Source: Onchocerca volvulus
Lineage: Eukaryota > Nematoda > Chromadorea > Rhabditida > Onchocercidae
Assembly: GCA_000499405.2 (NCBI GenBank)
Contig: HG738137.1
Span: 14,935,661 to 14,999,660 of the forward strand
Direction of reading: 5' to 3'
DNA: 64,000 nucleotides
Shown here: in pieces, positions 1-12,700 of the stretch
Position numbering within the stretch: the stretch's first letter is position 1
Layout: each line of letters begins with the position of its first letter
The notes under the pieces: generated by a model
Seen by the model: only the letters and a program-made list of their open reading frames with translations
Database searches by the model: none
Told to the model about the DNA's origin: nothing
Position numbers and translations under genes: made by a program

Positions 1-1324
1 CATGAAAAAAGAAAAAAATAAGATAAAATAAAGCAAAACCCAGAATGAAATCGTTTGAGATTAGAATCCGACATTTTTGATAGACGAATATCATCGGGAA
101 TTCCAGCTTGATCCTCATTACCAATAATGATTGGCCAACCACTAATGATATGTCTATGAAAGTAATTAATTAAACATCTCATTTTTCTCTCATCATAATT
201 CAATTATACTCTCCACAAAGTATTTGAAGATTTATTCGAATAATTTTTCAATAAAATTTTTGAGTTTGATATGCAATAATTTATTACGAATAGCATCAAA
301 ATATAAAAATACTTAAATTTTAACAGAACTAAAAAAAAATGCTATAAGCATTGATGGGAATTTTAGTGTATTTTTCGTGTTTAATCATGTTTTATCGATC
401 ATACAACGTTAAAAGCACGCCATCTCATCCGATCTGTCAAGTTAAGCAATTTTGAGCTCAATTTGTGGTTGATCAGAAACGGCGCGGGAATTTCAAATGT
501 TATTAATGCATCTTGTTTTTCGAGAATTTTTACAGTAAAATCAAGTCATTATTGAATACGTGAGAAAAATGAAGCAATCGCAACAAATGTTGTTTAGATT
601 TCTTGAGTTTGACGTATTTAAGCGTTTTGATTCAGAATTTCAGCTTCTACGGCTTGAAGTAAATGTTTGGGATGTTATGCATTAGTGGATACGATGCTTT
701 GCGATCAAAAAGAGTGCGATGTTTTGCGATCAATGATTGGGTATTGTAACAAAAAAAAAAAAGTTGGATTTTTAGTTGAATCAGAAACATGAAGGATTTT
801 TATTATTATTATTATTACTTTTTTTTATTACTATTATTATTATTTATCCGTCCTCGTATGAATTCTGACAACAGATATGTTTAAAAATTTACAGCATAAG
901 ATGTGATTATTTATGATATATCCGCAACTTTTATAACTATATTGTAAATAAGTATTCTAATACATATAAAAATATTTAATACTAAAATGTATAATATAAC
1001 TGCTAATAAATAAATATAAAAATATAATTGTTACAAATATTCTATATATAATTCATTTTTTAACGCAATATCGTTTATCCACATCCAAGGCGAAAACAGA
1101 AAAAAAGAAAAAAAATTTCCTCATTTTCGAAAAATATCTTTTAAATTTCAAAAAATCGATCGTTTTTTTTTTTTTTTTTTTTTTTTTGGAAGTTATCATG
1201 TTATCATGAGAAAGTAAACGAGATATAACTAGGCGAGTTAAACTTACGGTCTAAAATAATAAGCTGATGATAGCATCGTTGCGGTGCACAGAATAATCAG
1301 TGTTATCAGATAAGTGGTTCGCAT
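1..1324 (-). CDS. Small secreted protein or peptide precursor, 5' part (open at left window edge)
   Basis: Exon 1 is 1324-1248. It starts at ATG 1324 and encodes about 25 residues: M-R-T-T-Y, then a hydrophobic stretch (LITLIILCTATML), then SSA-YYF. This is a classical signal peptide with a likely cleavage after SSA. It ends at a GTAAGT donor in phase 2. The best next exon begins at 153 after TTTCATAG, keeps the phase (CC+A gives Pro) and reads HIISGWPIIIGNEDQAG, then a stretch containing a Lys-Arg pair (SNLKR-FHSG). It stays open to the window edge, or ends at a weak GTTTTG donor near position 16. A short secreted protein with a possible dibasic site could be a neuropeptide precursor, but I recognise no family. 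The signal-peptide exon is fairly secure. The link to the second exon across a 1.1 kb intron rests on phase and acceptor only. Confidence 0.5.
390..509 (+). pseudogene. 5S rRNA-like sequence, probably a dispersed pseudogene
   Basis: The stretch matches nematode 5S rRNA along about 120 bases, the usual 5S length. The best parts are the internal promoter region GATCTGTCAAGTTAAGCAA (functional genes have GGCAAGTTAAGCAA), the preceding ACGTT...GCACGCCATC block, and the later GAAACGGC..GGGAAT block. Several substitutions, including changes in the terminal stem, suggest decay. It lies alone in the putative intron of the secreted-protein gene, on the opposite strand. I saw no SL1 RNA gene beside it, although 5S and SL1 genes are linked in many nematodes. 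The match is from recalled 5S sequence, not a search. Confidence 0.72.
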
Positions 1325-2262
1325 TGTTGACATTTATATTCCTGCAAATTATTTAATTATTATTTCAAATTCAGTTTTGCTTTTGTTTATCGAATTAACG
1401 CTATAAATAAATGCAATTAAATCAATAGCTTATTGAATAAAATGGATAAGGAAAAGTGTTGTGGAAAATTGCAAAAGCTCATTAAATTGGCTTTTAATTA
1501 AAAATGAAATACGCTTGAAAGAAATCTGAAATCAATATTAGACTAACAATTAATTAATTATTGATAAATAGATATCATTCATGTTCCATATATATATTTA
1601 ATTATTTTATCGATTAACTTAACAATTTTTCACTTCATTTTTACTTTTTTTTTTTTTTTTTTTGTAATCTCTATGCCGAAAATTAATCAGTGCAATTTTC
1701 AAAAGTATTATTTTGAAAATTGTTCTTTTAATTTAGTGATTTTGCAAATTTGAGGCAGTAATACATAAGATGATAATGTATAAAAGATTTACGGAATGGA
1801 AATGCAAAATATATCGGAAAATATTTGATATCAGTAACGTTATCCTATATTAGTTTAGTGAATTCGAATTAATTTAAAAAAAAAAAAAAAAGTTAGCTTA
1901 AGCTAAAACTTAGTTCTTATTTTTATTTCCGTTAAATTAATTTTGTATTCTTTCGATGAATATGATAAAAAAATAATAATGCGATATCAAAGCATCAAAA
2001 TTATAGCTAGTTCTCTTGAAAGTTCATGAAAGCATGGAATTGTTTGAAATATTCAAATTTAATTTGCATAATTATCAGTTGATGAAATTTTGATTACAAT
2101 TATTGGGCAAATTCAAATGCTTCTTATTCATTTGATTGACTTACAATAAAATTGTTTAATGGAATGGAAAATTTGGCATTTAAGACTAAAAGTTTTTAAA
2201 AGATATTATGATTATCAAAAGTATATTGATTTTAAATTTATAATTTTTGCATTAATATAGAT

Positions 2263-2342
2263 GATTTATGATTGAATGAAAAATTATAGATTAATAAAAT
2301 TGGATTTATGATCGAATGAAAAATTATAGATTAAAAAAATTG
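2263..2342. repeat. 40-bp tandem repeat, 2 copies
   Basis: Two adjacent 40-base units begin GATTTATGATTGAATG and GATTTATGATCGAATG and differ at only a few positions. The duplication is recent enough to be obvious in otherwise degenerate sequence. No coding role is seen. Confidence 0.8.
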
Positions 2343-3300
2343 TAAACATGTAAAAAAATTTATGAAACTAAAACCAGTCGAAATTTGAGAAACTATTTGT
2401 TAAAAACTTCACCACTAAAGAATATATTTATATTTATTATTTCAAGTGGAGATTAAATGGGAAGTATTTTAAAATTTTCGAACAAAATAGGATCCACCCA
2501 TTGATGAAAGAAAAAATTATATCGAAATTTTTCCTTTTTTTTTTCCTTTCTTTCTTTAGAATTATAAAAAAGTAAAGTAGGAAATATTTTATTCAACAAA
2601 AAAAAAAAAGTTATTTATGAGATTTGAAGAATTTTTTTTTAAATTTTGAATAGAGTACTTTTTGAATGCATGGGAAAGAAATTTTAAAAAAAAAATGATG
2701 ATAAGCTGAATAAATTCCATGAAAGAAATTGTCAAAATTGTAGAATTAAACGATGAAATGAAAAAGGGACTATTTAAATTCTTCCAGAAGAATAATTCAA
2801 ATCTTGAAAAAAATGATAATTATTGGATAATAGCTAGAAGCAAATAAAAATGTGTAATATAAGGATTTGGAAAATATTTATTACATCGTTCTGAGATAAT
2901 TTCGAATTTTTCAAATGGGGTAGAAGGAATTGAAATATGAAAGATAAAGATGAAGCATTGATTTTTTATATATATATATATATTTTTTAAAATCATTGTT
3001 ATCAATAAAATTTTAGATCATATCATATTTCTGACATAATTTATCTTTTTATCTATCAAGCAATCAGGGATTTTGCAATTTGATCAAATTTTATCATTCC
3101 TTTTTTTTATTCTTAAAATGATAAAATTTTTTTTTCTTTTTTTTTTAATTTTACATTTTTATTCTTTATCTTTTTTATTTCAAACTTTCTCATCCATTTT
3201 CGTCTTACTTTTATTTCCCTTTCATTTATTCTGTTTCGTTTTTCATATTTTCCATTTTACTTAATTTTTACATTTCAAACAAAATTACATTTTCCTTTTC

Positions 3301-3327
3301 CTCTTCTTCTTCTTCTTCTTCTTCTTC
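3301..3327. repeat. (CTT)n microsatellite
   Basis: A nearly pure run of CTT/TTC triplets, about nine units, in gene-free DNA. Confidence 0.85.
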
Positions 3328-6198
3328 GAAGCACTTAATTTTTATTCATCCTTTTTGTTATCTTCTTTTTGCTTCAATAACTTTCTTTTTCTTTCTTTTT
3401 CCTCTTAAATCAATATATTTATATTTATTTGAAAGCTTTATAGTGAAAAAAAGGAAAAAGAGAAGAAAAAAGAGAAAAAGAAATTAAATTAAATGAGAAG
3501 TTTACTTTGATTTCTTTTTTTTTTTTTTTTTTTTTTTTAATTTAAAAAGAACAAATTGCTTTTCAAAAATTTTCAAACATTAAAAGCGCATATTCGAATA
3601 TATTAGAAACAGATATAAATCTAAGTTTTCAATCAGACTGAAAGAAAAAAAAGGCAGATTTAATCAAAATTTAAAAAAAAAAAAAGTTATGCATTTATTA
3701 TTCACTCTTTACTTGTCATAAAAAAATTTCATTAAATACATACTCAATAAAGAGATTAAATTAAAAAAAAAAAAAGAGTAATTGAATGACAAAAACTTTA
3801 AATACTTATTAGGCATCATTAAATTTTAACAATGATAATGATGATATTGTTTCAAAAACTTGATAATTTCGATCATTTTTAATAGCTAAAATTTAATCTT
3901 ATCATTCAACCATATCATTTTGTTTTTTCTAGCATTTTCATCTTGCCTCTCTCAAATGTTATTAATTAGCAAAAATTTTTGAAAACTCAACTTTCAATAA
4001 AAATACTTACTGAAAAAAAGAAGTGAAGAACAAAGAGAATATAAGATTAAAAGCAAAATTTCAATAGATTAAATAATAAATCAAAACTTTATGGAGAGTT
4101 TTTTTTTTAACTTATATTTTAGACAAGTTGATAAAAATAGAAATTATTTCTGTAAATTAACATAATCATCAAAATATTCGTCGTTTGCAAAGATAATTTA
4201 ATGAAAAAACAAAAAAAAGAATTTTAAATTATTCAAAACTTTTCTAAATATTTCATCATTAAATTTTTGTTCCTGGTAATTCCATTTATGGAAATGAACC
4301 ATATCGATTGCTTAAATTTTAATAATAACTAATATTTACTAATTAATTCTAGTTCTAATTTAATAACCCGTTTCTTCTTCGTCTTCACTTATAAGCTGTA
4401 AGCAGAAGTATCATTTTCTAAATTCTATTTTCATCGTTATGAATAATTGATTTTTTCGGATTTATTTTCACCGATAATCAATCAATTTATTAGCTTATAA
4501 TTACGAATGATAATTTTAATTTTTAACTTTTTGAATTAATTCCAATTTATTTTCATGTTTCTTGTATCATTACAAAGTCACGTATCCGATACGTATTTTA
4601 TTTGACTGTCAAGTTTTACAAAATTTAAATTCGTTTTTTTAGATAAGTCTTTTGCTTCATCGCATCAACTTTATCATACATTATCATTTATTGTAAAATT
4701 GGGGGGGGAAAAAAAAAGAAAAAAATGAATAATTATTATCGAAATGTTAGCAATTTCATCAGCATCAACATCAAATTTTTTTTTGCATGACAATTACGTT
4801 TTTCGCAAGTTTATTATTAAAAAAAAAAAAAATGTTTGTTTTTAGAAGCGATTTGAAAAATTATCAATAATAGTACTATGAATTTAAATGAATAATATTA
4901 TCTAATATCAACAAAATTATAAATATCAATAGTTTTGAAAAATGTAATTTAAAAATCTTTTTTTTTTTCCTTCTTTTCAAATTTCAATTCTTTGATTTTG
5001 TTGCTTGAAATTTACAAATTCTTTTCATTTTCTTTTTTTTTAATTTTTCATATTTTTATAAATAGGAATTAGCTAAATGAATGAATTGAAATTTGTAAAA
5101 TTTTTTGAAAAATTCTGTCAATTCGATCGATATTTTAAAACTTAAACATTTACCAAATTTCTTTTTTTCTTTTTTTGTTTTGTTTTTTCTTTTTTTTAAA
5201 TTCACTCAATATCGCTAATTATCGATCGTTTTTTTTCGTCGATTTCAACTTTTTCCCCTCTCCCCCTTCTCTGCTTATTAGTGATGGATGAATTCGAAAA
5301 ATGTAATTTTACACCTTCGATTACGTAACGAAAAACTTAAAACTTCTTTTTCAATTTTTTTTTTCTTTTTCATTTCCTGGTTTTAATCATTATTTCTAAA
5401 ATCACTAATTATTGATTATTATTTTTTGAATCGTTCAATTTTCAAATCTTATAAGATTTATTCCCAATCATGTTTAATAAAATATGCAAATATTTGAAAA
5501 TTGAATGGATAAAAATGAACAAAAATGACTAAATATGCTGCTAAGAATTAATAAGCATATTTAAAATGAATTAATTAGTAATTAAGATTCTATTAATGTT
5601 TATATTTTAAATATTTTCGTTCGTGTGAATTTCTACTTAATTGATATAAAATAATTCAGTAAAAGAAAACGAAAAAAAAAAATTAAATGTAATAAATCTG
5701 CATAAAATTTTTGATATTTTAACAAATTATTTGAATGAAAGAATAAAAATTGGTCAAATTTACAAGATTTACCTGATAACAATTAATTAATGATAAAAAC
5801 TTAATGAGGTAATGATTTTTTTTTTTTTTTTTTTTTTTTTTAGGGCGAAATGTATGTGTAATTATTTGAAAAATGTATGAGAAAAAAAATTTTCATAAGA
5901 AATCTTTTTAATCTTTCGTGAATTTGTCAGTGTTTATATTTATTTCAAGAAATATTGGAAATCAATAAAGGAGAAATTGAAGGAAGAATATTTTAATAGT
6001 AATGAGAAATTGAAGTAAATATTAAATAATATTGATGGAATTTTCGCCGTTATTATTCATTCTGGATGGAATAATTTAAAATTATTTTTCAAACTTGTTA
6101 TTAAATTTTGTATTTTTCGCATATTTTCAGTATAAAAAAGAAGGAAAAGAGAAATTTCATAATTTATATTAGATATGCTTGAGATGCTTTTAATAACA

Positions 6199-6200
6199 AT

Positions 6201-6241
<41 letters not shown>
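6199..6241. repeat. (ATA)n microsatellite abutting the assembly gap
   Basis: ATA/AAT triplets run without interruption into the first N at 6242. The repeat is the likely cause of the gap. Its true length is unknown. Confidence 0.9.
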
Positions 6242-7173
6242 NNNNNNNNNNNNNNNNNNNNNNNNNNNNNNNNNNNNNNNNNNNNNNNNNNNNNNNNNNN
6301 NNNNNNNNNNNNNNNNNNNNNNNNNNNNNNNNNNNNNNNNNNNNNNNNNNNNNNNNNNNNNNNNNNNNNNNNNNNNNNNNNNNNNNNNNNNNNNNNNNNN
6401 NNNNNNNNNNNNNNNNNNNNNNNNNNNNNNNNNNNNNNNNNNNNNNNNNNNNNNNNNNNNNNNNNNNNNNNNNNNNNNNNNNNNNNNNNNNNNNNNNNNN
6501 NNNNNNNNNNNNNNNNNNNNNNNNNNNNNNNNNNNNNNNNNNNNNNNNNNNNNNNNNNNNNNNNNNNNNNNNNNNNNNNNNNNNNNNNNNNNNNNNNNNN
6601 NNNNNNNNNNNNNNNNNNNNNNNNNNNNNNNNNNNNNNNNNNNNNNNNNNNNNNNNNNNNNNNNNNNNNNNNNNNNNNNNNNNNNNNNNNNNNNNNNNNN
6701 NNNNNNNNNNNNNNNNNNNNNNNNNNNNNNNNNNNNNNNNNNNNNNNNNNNNNNNNNNNNNNNNNNNNNNNNNNNNNNNNNNNNNNNNNNNNNNNNNNNN
6801 NNNNNNNNNNNNNNNNNNNNNNNNNNNNNNNNNNNNNNNNNNNNNNNNNNNNNNNNNNNNNNNNNNNNNNNNNNNNNNNNNNNNNNNNNNNNNNNNNNNN
6901 NNNNNNNNNNNNNNNNNNNNNNNNNNNNNNNNNNNNNNNNNNNNNNNNNNNNNNNNNNNNNNNNNNNNNNNNNNNNNNNNNNNNNNNNNNNNNNNNNNNN
7001 NNNNNNNNNNNNNNNNNNNNNNNNNNNNNNNNNNNNNNNNNNNNNNNNNNNNNNNNNNNNNNNNNNNNNNNNNNNNNNNNNNNNNNNNNNNNNNNNNNNN
7101 NNNNNNNNNNNNNNNNNNNNNNNNNNNNNNNNNNNNNNNNNNNNNNNNNNNNNNNNNNNNNNNNNNNNNNNNN
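6242..7173. other. Assembly gap (932 N)
   Basis: All bases are N. The gap is flanked by an ATA microsatellite on the left and a T run (7174-7187) on the right. It may hide further exons of the minus-strand gene whose exon lies at 7283-7500. Confidence 0.99.
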
Positions 7174-7282
7174 TTTTTTTTTTTTTTGGAAACTTTATTA
7201 AATGCTAAATGGTCGGAATGTTTAGAGTTTGATAAGATTGATAAAAAAAAAAAGTGGGTGAATGAATCATTTCCAGTTTTAC

Positions 7283-7500
7283 ATATATTTCTTCATCGGT
7301 TTTTCATCTGTTAAAACCGGTTTGTGAGAAATAGTCATTGCACACTGTCCTGTTTGCAGGCTGTTTTGCGTGTGCAGCAATGCAAGTTGAGTTGCGGGGA
7401 AAATTGCGAGATCAAGATAAAGAATTGGAAGATAGTAGGTGTTAGAAGTAGATATTGTTGCTGTTGTGGGAGATTGATTATTTGAAAGGTTATAGTTCAT
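7283..7500 (-). CDS. Probable first coding exon of an unidentified gene
   Basis: Starting at ATG 7500, the minus strand is open for 73 codons in complex, balanced sequence that is clearly less AT-rich than its surroundings. The protein begins MNYNLSNNQSPTTATIS, is Ser/Thr/Asn-rich, then has a mixed segment (LALLHTQNSLQTGQCAM) and SHKPVLTDEKPMKKY. A possible donor (AT|GTAAAAC) ends the exon near 7283. A possible acceptor (GCTAATTAG) lies about 20 bases before the ATG, consistent with trans-splicing. I recognise no domain. Downstream exons would lie in the assembly gap or in the degenerate DNA to its left, where I cannot find them. It could also be a chance open frame. Confidence 0.35.
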
Positions 7501-9613
7501 CGAGATGATTTTTAATGAGAGCTAATTAGCATATTTGATAATAATTTATTTTTGTTTTTCAAATATTTCAATTTTTGTGGAACTAATAATTCCTTCAAAA
7601 ATTTTCCCAGTATTTATTATTTTGTTTTTTTTTCTCGATTCAAATTTGTCAAATCCTAATTAAGAATTGTATTTTATCTCTTATTAAGCTACGAATAGAT
7701 GACAATTTGACGAATAGTTGACAATTTAACTTATGCGGCGAATGGATGATAATTAGATTTAGTACTTTTTCATATTATCATTCATGTAAAACTTGTGTTC
7801 ATTTTACAATTGATTATTTATGATTAATTATATATTTCGTGTTTTAGGCCATAATATATCTTTATATATATTTCATTTTTACTATTAGATATCCATCATT
7901 GATTTTAGATATTAGATATCCATTATTGATTTTGTTATTACCACCAAAGATTTCCTTTTTTTTTTTCGCTTCTATACATTTCAATTATTGTATATCTATA
8001 TCGATGTTCGCTGATGTGAATAATCAAATGGCGACTGTTGATTTAGTTTATGGCAAACAGTTTGCAATGTTTGTGTAAACAATTCATTATAACATGCTTA
8101 TATTCAGCATAAAGTTTATAGATTTTAACTTATCTGATGTACCAAATATTCTTTGTTTTCGTAATAGAAAATAATTATATTTTGATGAGAATAATTATGC
8201 AATTATTAATGTAATATTTTTATTCCTTCCTTCCTTTTTGTTCTTTCTGTATTTGACGTTATCTGAGTTATTTCTTCAATCATTTTGATCGCTATGATTT
8301 TGCATAATTAACTTTTAGTTTTCTGTATAAATACTCAAATTTTCAGTCATCATTATATGAAGCGCTATAATTCAATTAATGTTCTTCATCTTTTTTTATT
8401 TTACACATATATATTTCATCGATTATTGCTTGCTATACAATTATTCTAGATTGCTAACAGAACTCGATTTTCTATCATAAAATTGGAAAAATGCTTGTAA
8501 AAGTGCATGTACATTCACATATTGCTAAATTGCTTTCTTTCTTCTTTTTCTTTTTTTTTTTTTTCTGGAAGCAGGAAAGGATTTATCGATTCTTTACCAA
8601 AAAGATTACACATATTAGGGTGTGAGGTTTATAAGGATTTGTTGATGTGCAGATGAGTAGTGTATGTATATATGCATGCATAGATCCATAGATGTATATG
8701 TTTGTTTGATGGTGTGTTGTTTGCTTTTGCTTGTTGTTATTGGAGTTAGGAAAAAATAGAAATTCTAGAAAACATTCTAGTGAAGCAGCTATAATGTAGT
8801 TTCAATTATTTCCCGTACCAGAAATGTAAACTTTTTTTTTCACTCTCTTTTTTTTTTCTTTTTTAGCTTATCAAAGTTAATATTTTCGAGAAAGAACAGA
8901 CTAGTTGGAAGGGAGAATTTCGAGCAAGCAATTTTTTGAATTAGTTAAGTGACGTAGGAATGTGTAAATGTTTTCTTTTTTTTTTTTTTTTTGTCGATCA
9001 ACCAATAATCGAAAGAGATAAAAAATAATAAAGATGATCATTTTTTAGTCGAATTAAACTACCTTGCATATAATTGAAATATTTATTAATGTATAGAACT
9101 ATCCCAGCGCTATTTTCGCTTTGTTTTTCATCGGTATCCAATCTAATATTTATGAATTTAATGAAAGTTTTAAGCTATCGTTTCTAGCGATATGATCCTT
9201 ACATTTACCGATTTTCATTGTAATGTCCGCACTTTTAATATTCATTGTAATTTACCAATTTTCATATGAACGTCTTTTAATTCTGCTGAAATGTTGATTA
9301 TCTCATAACAATAAGTTAGATTTTTTACTTGAATCATTCGTCTTCACTGTCTTTCATTTAAAATTTACGGTACATTTTATGCTGTAAGTTGCTCGCTTTT
9401 TAATTTTTGGAAAAACTTTGGATTGACGCTTTAATATTGTTTCGAAAAAAATGTCGTTGTTTCACGTTTATATTAAAAGAATTTTCGAAAACTCCCTATT
9501 ACAAATATTTCAGGTATTAAAATTTTGTACATAAACAGATACATTTAATTCATTTTATGTACAAGCTCTTGCGATATTAACTGATTGAAATTTTTATTCT
9601 GACAAATTAATTT
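7501..9613. other. Intergenic region upstream of dynamin
   Basis: About 2.1 kb without a supportable exon. It contains a 27-bp tandem duplication at 7884-7937 (units begin ATTAGATATCCAT), T runs near 8548-8563 and 8975-8990, and a purine/T-rich stretch before dynamin. It probably includes the divergent promoters of the exon at 7500 and of dynamin, but no specific motif is secure. Confidence 0.55.
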
Positions 9614-9645
9614 GGCAACGAAACGAAAATTCGTTCGAAGTTGCC
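9614..9645. repeat. Imperfect inverted repeat just upstream of dynamin
   Basis: GGCAAC (9614-9619) pairs with GTTGCC (9640-9645). Inside, AACG/CGTT pair around an AAAATT loop. It sits about 60 bases before the dynamin ATG and 5' of the candidate trans-splice acceptor. It would therefore be in the promoter or the removed outron, not the mature mRNA. Confidence 0.6.
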
Positions 9646-9677
9646 ATTCTTCATTCTTACTTTTATACTGTGGTGAT

Positions 9678-9687
9678 AGTTATTTAG
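9678..9687 (+). promoter_or_regulatory. Candidate spliced-leader acceptor of dynamin
   Basis: A pyrimidine/A-rich TAGTTATTTAG ends in AG at 9687, 15 bases upstream of the dynamin start codon. Nematode SL1 addition usually occurs at such a site. Inferred from position only. Confidence 0.4.
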
Positions 9688-9702
9688 TAAAAGAACGTGA
9701 AA

Positions 9703-12700
9703 ATGTCGTGGGCTAATACGGGCATGCAAGCCCTGATACCGATTATCAACAGATTACAGGTTTGTTCTTATTATTTGAAGTTTTGCAATTACTTTTCGAA
9801 CTTCTAACCAAATTATTTGACTGAATCAATGCTCCGATTATTACATTGTATCCAGAGATCATTAATACTAGAACTATATTTTGTTTCAGGATGCGTTCGC
9901 CCAGCTAGGAACATCGCTGAACTTTGATCTTCCACAAATAGCAGTGGTAGGAGGACAAAGCGCAGGCAAATCATCTGTACTTGAGAATTTTGTTGGGAAG
10001 TTAGCTTTTTTTTTTTCTTTTATTTTTTCTTTTGGAACAATTTAAAGAATTTTCTTGAGTTTTTTAATATCACTAGGAATCTTACTCTATTCATCTTCGG
10101 TTCCAGGGATTTTCTTCCTCGTGGATCAGGTATTGTTACTCGCAGACCACTAATTTTGCAGTTGGTACACGATCAACATGTAGGTAAGTAGCAGTTTAAA
10201 AAAAAAAAAATTGATGAATTGATTCGTATTTCATAGTATGTGACTGTCGGATTGATAAAACGAGGCATTGGAAGCATTTAGCGATCTAACTTGTTCATTT
10301 TTGATTTTGTTTATGCGATCATAAAACGTGCAATGTCCATGGAGTCGATTATAAACAATTATGAAATTTATTTATTTATAGAATATGGCGAATTTTTGCA
10401 CAAAAGAGGACAAAAATTCACTGATTTCGACATGATTAGAAAAGAAATTGAAGATGAAACAGATCGTATAACGGGTCAAAATAAAGGCATTTCACCGATT
10501 CCAATCAATTTGAGAGTTTTTAGCCCAAATGGTATTTTGTTTAATATATCTCATAATACATTATGTTATTTCTAGCTCGTTTGTATGATATTTTCGGGAA
10601 TTCTGATGAACTTTTTTGACTGCGAAGGAGGCAAACAGCATTTAATTTTTAATTTTTCGTTTGCACAGCATTTAATTTCGCCCTCCATTTTATTATTATC
10701 TTACGATAACTTCTACTTTCTGTTTTTAATATTCTGTAGTATATATAGGAGAGTAGAAAATTAATTTCATGTCTTTTAGATTTTCTCTTTTGCGATTGTT
10801 TAGAATTCCCCATTTTTCGGATTTCTTAGAAATAGAATCACTAAGCTAGAAATTTCAGGAGCTTAGCTTATTTGAGTATGTTTATAAATGCTTGTTAAGA
10901 ATGTTCTTGAAAGAACTAACTGTCTGGATAGTAATGGAAAATGAATAGGCTTAGTGTTAAGAAGTTTTCGATCTTCGGTATTCGGGATTTATGAGAAATT
11001 GGTAATAAATTGGTTTATGGCCAGAAAACTAAACAAGGAATTAGATATGTATTTAAAAGATATGTGTCCAGAATCAAATTTTCTCTAAAAACAAAGTAAG
11101 ACAAAGAGAAAAAAGAACTTAGTACTTCCACAAAGCAGTTCAAAAATCCTTATTTACCTAAGTTATCAGCGGCAGAAAAGGAATAGATAGTCTTTTTTGC
11201 GAAACAGTGAATCAGAATTCTGAAATTTCTATAAATATTTTCATGAAACTTTTCTTCTAGCAATGTCTTTTCTAAAAAAAAAAAAAATCTTGATTTTTCT
11301 GTATAACATTATAAATTTATCATTACTTTAATAGAGGTGTAATCATAGTTGTTTTTAATAGATGACTATATTTCATTCAATTTAAAAACCAGAAAAAGTT
11401 ACCCTACAAATGATTTTACTAAATCCTATGCACTTAAAACATCAAAAAAGAAAAAAAACGGTCCGAAATATCCATTTTTTGAGAGCTTTTAAGGTCTGTG
11501 GATCATCTAGTACTACAGATTCCCTCTTCATTGGATGAAACAGTCCTCATACAATATTCTGATGAAATCATTTTCACTAGCACTGATCAATTCAGAAGTG
11601 ATATTTTAATTGCAAAAGGTTAGTAAATTATATTTTCAATTTTGAATTTGAATAAGATTATATTTTCAGTATTAAATTTGACTCTTATCGATTTGCCGGG
11701 CTTAACAAAAGTACCAGTTGGTGATCAGCCTGCAGATATCGAGCATCAGATACGAGAAATGCTGTTAACTTATATTTCACGTGAAACATGCCTCATTTTG
11801 GCAGTTACTCCAGCAAATAGTGATCTTGCTACATCCGATGCACTTAAACTTGCGCGGGAGGTTAATTCTTCTTTTTTTTTTTTTGCATCTAAGTCAGAAA
11901 AAAAAAAAAACCTAAAAATTTCGAGTTTTTCCTTGAATTACTTCATAGCAGTAGATATTTTGTTCTTTTGTTTTTTGAATTGTTTTCATTTATTAAGAAA
12001 TCATGATTGCAGGTTGATCCACAAGGATTACGAACTATCGGAGTTTTAACGAAATTGGATTTAATGGATGAAGGTACAGATGCTCGTGACATTTTGGAAA
12101 ATCGTTTATTTCCACTTCGCAGGGGTAAGTTATTAATCGAATTATTATAAAGCTTTCGGAAAACAAGTGAGCAATCAGGAAGTATCAAATTTTTTTTTTT
12201 TGATACAATTGCTAATGTAGATGACTTCATGCAGAAAATTCTAGCAGTTTGCTATAGCGCATCACTAATTATTTTTCCAGTTGCTACAGCCATCACTAAA
12301 TTAATTTCAGTTGTTACAATGCATCACTAATTATTTTCCTGTTCTGTAGATATTCTGAAATATTCTTGCTTCGTTTAATGTTTTAATATAAATAAATTTT
12401 GAATTTGGAATAAAGGGAATGCACTAACTGTGAGCTTTCGTTACTTTTTGTTTCCAAATTTAAAATTTGCATTTCTTCAAAATACTAACACTAAATAAAC
12501 AGAAAGGAATAATCTTCTTCAATTAACAAAATATATCATAATTTAGGTTATGTTGGAGTTGTAAATCGAGGTCAGAAAGATATTGTTGGCAAAAAAGATA
12601 TTAGAGCAGCACTTGATGCTGAACGCAAATTCTTCATATCACATCCATCATATCGGTAAATCTTTTAATGTTTATCCATTTCTTTTAATGTTATATTTCC

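Larger units (their letters stand above)
1325..6241. other. Gene-free AT-rich, simple-sequence DNA
   Basis: About 4.9 kb dominated by A and T runs. Examples are T runs near 1163-1187 and 5818-5841, a CTT repeat at 3301-3327, and an ATA repeat running into the assembly gap. Open frames here encode only Phe/Lys/Ile-rich low-complexity peptides. I see no exon with flanking splice signals or family motifs. It could hold the promoter of the secreted-protein gene that starts at 1324. Confidence 0.6.

Noticed and set aside
6175..7314. Longest open frame in the window (379 codons)
   Set aside because: Nearly all of it is N bases from the assembly gap, preceded by poly-Ile from an ATA microsatellite. 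It is not a gene.
10532..11669. Possible extra exon or transposon remnant in dynamin intron 4
   Set aside because: The sequence is more complex than other introns, but no open frame of note, terminal repeat or recognisable transposase motif could be seen.
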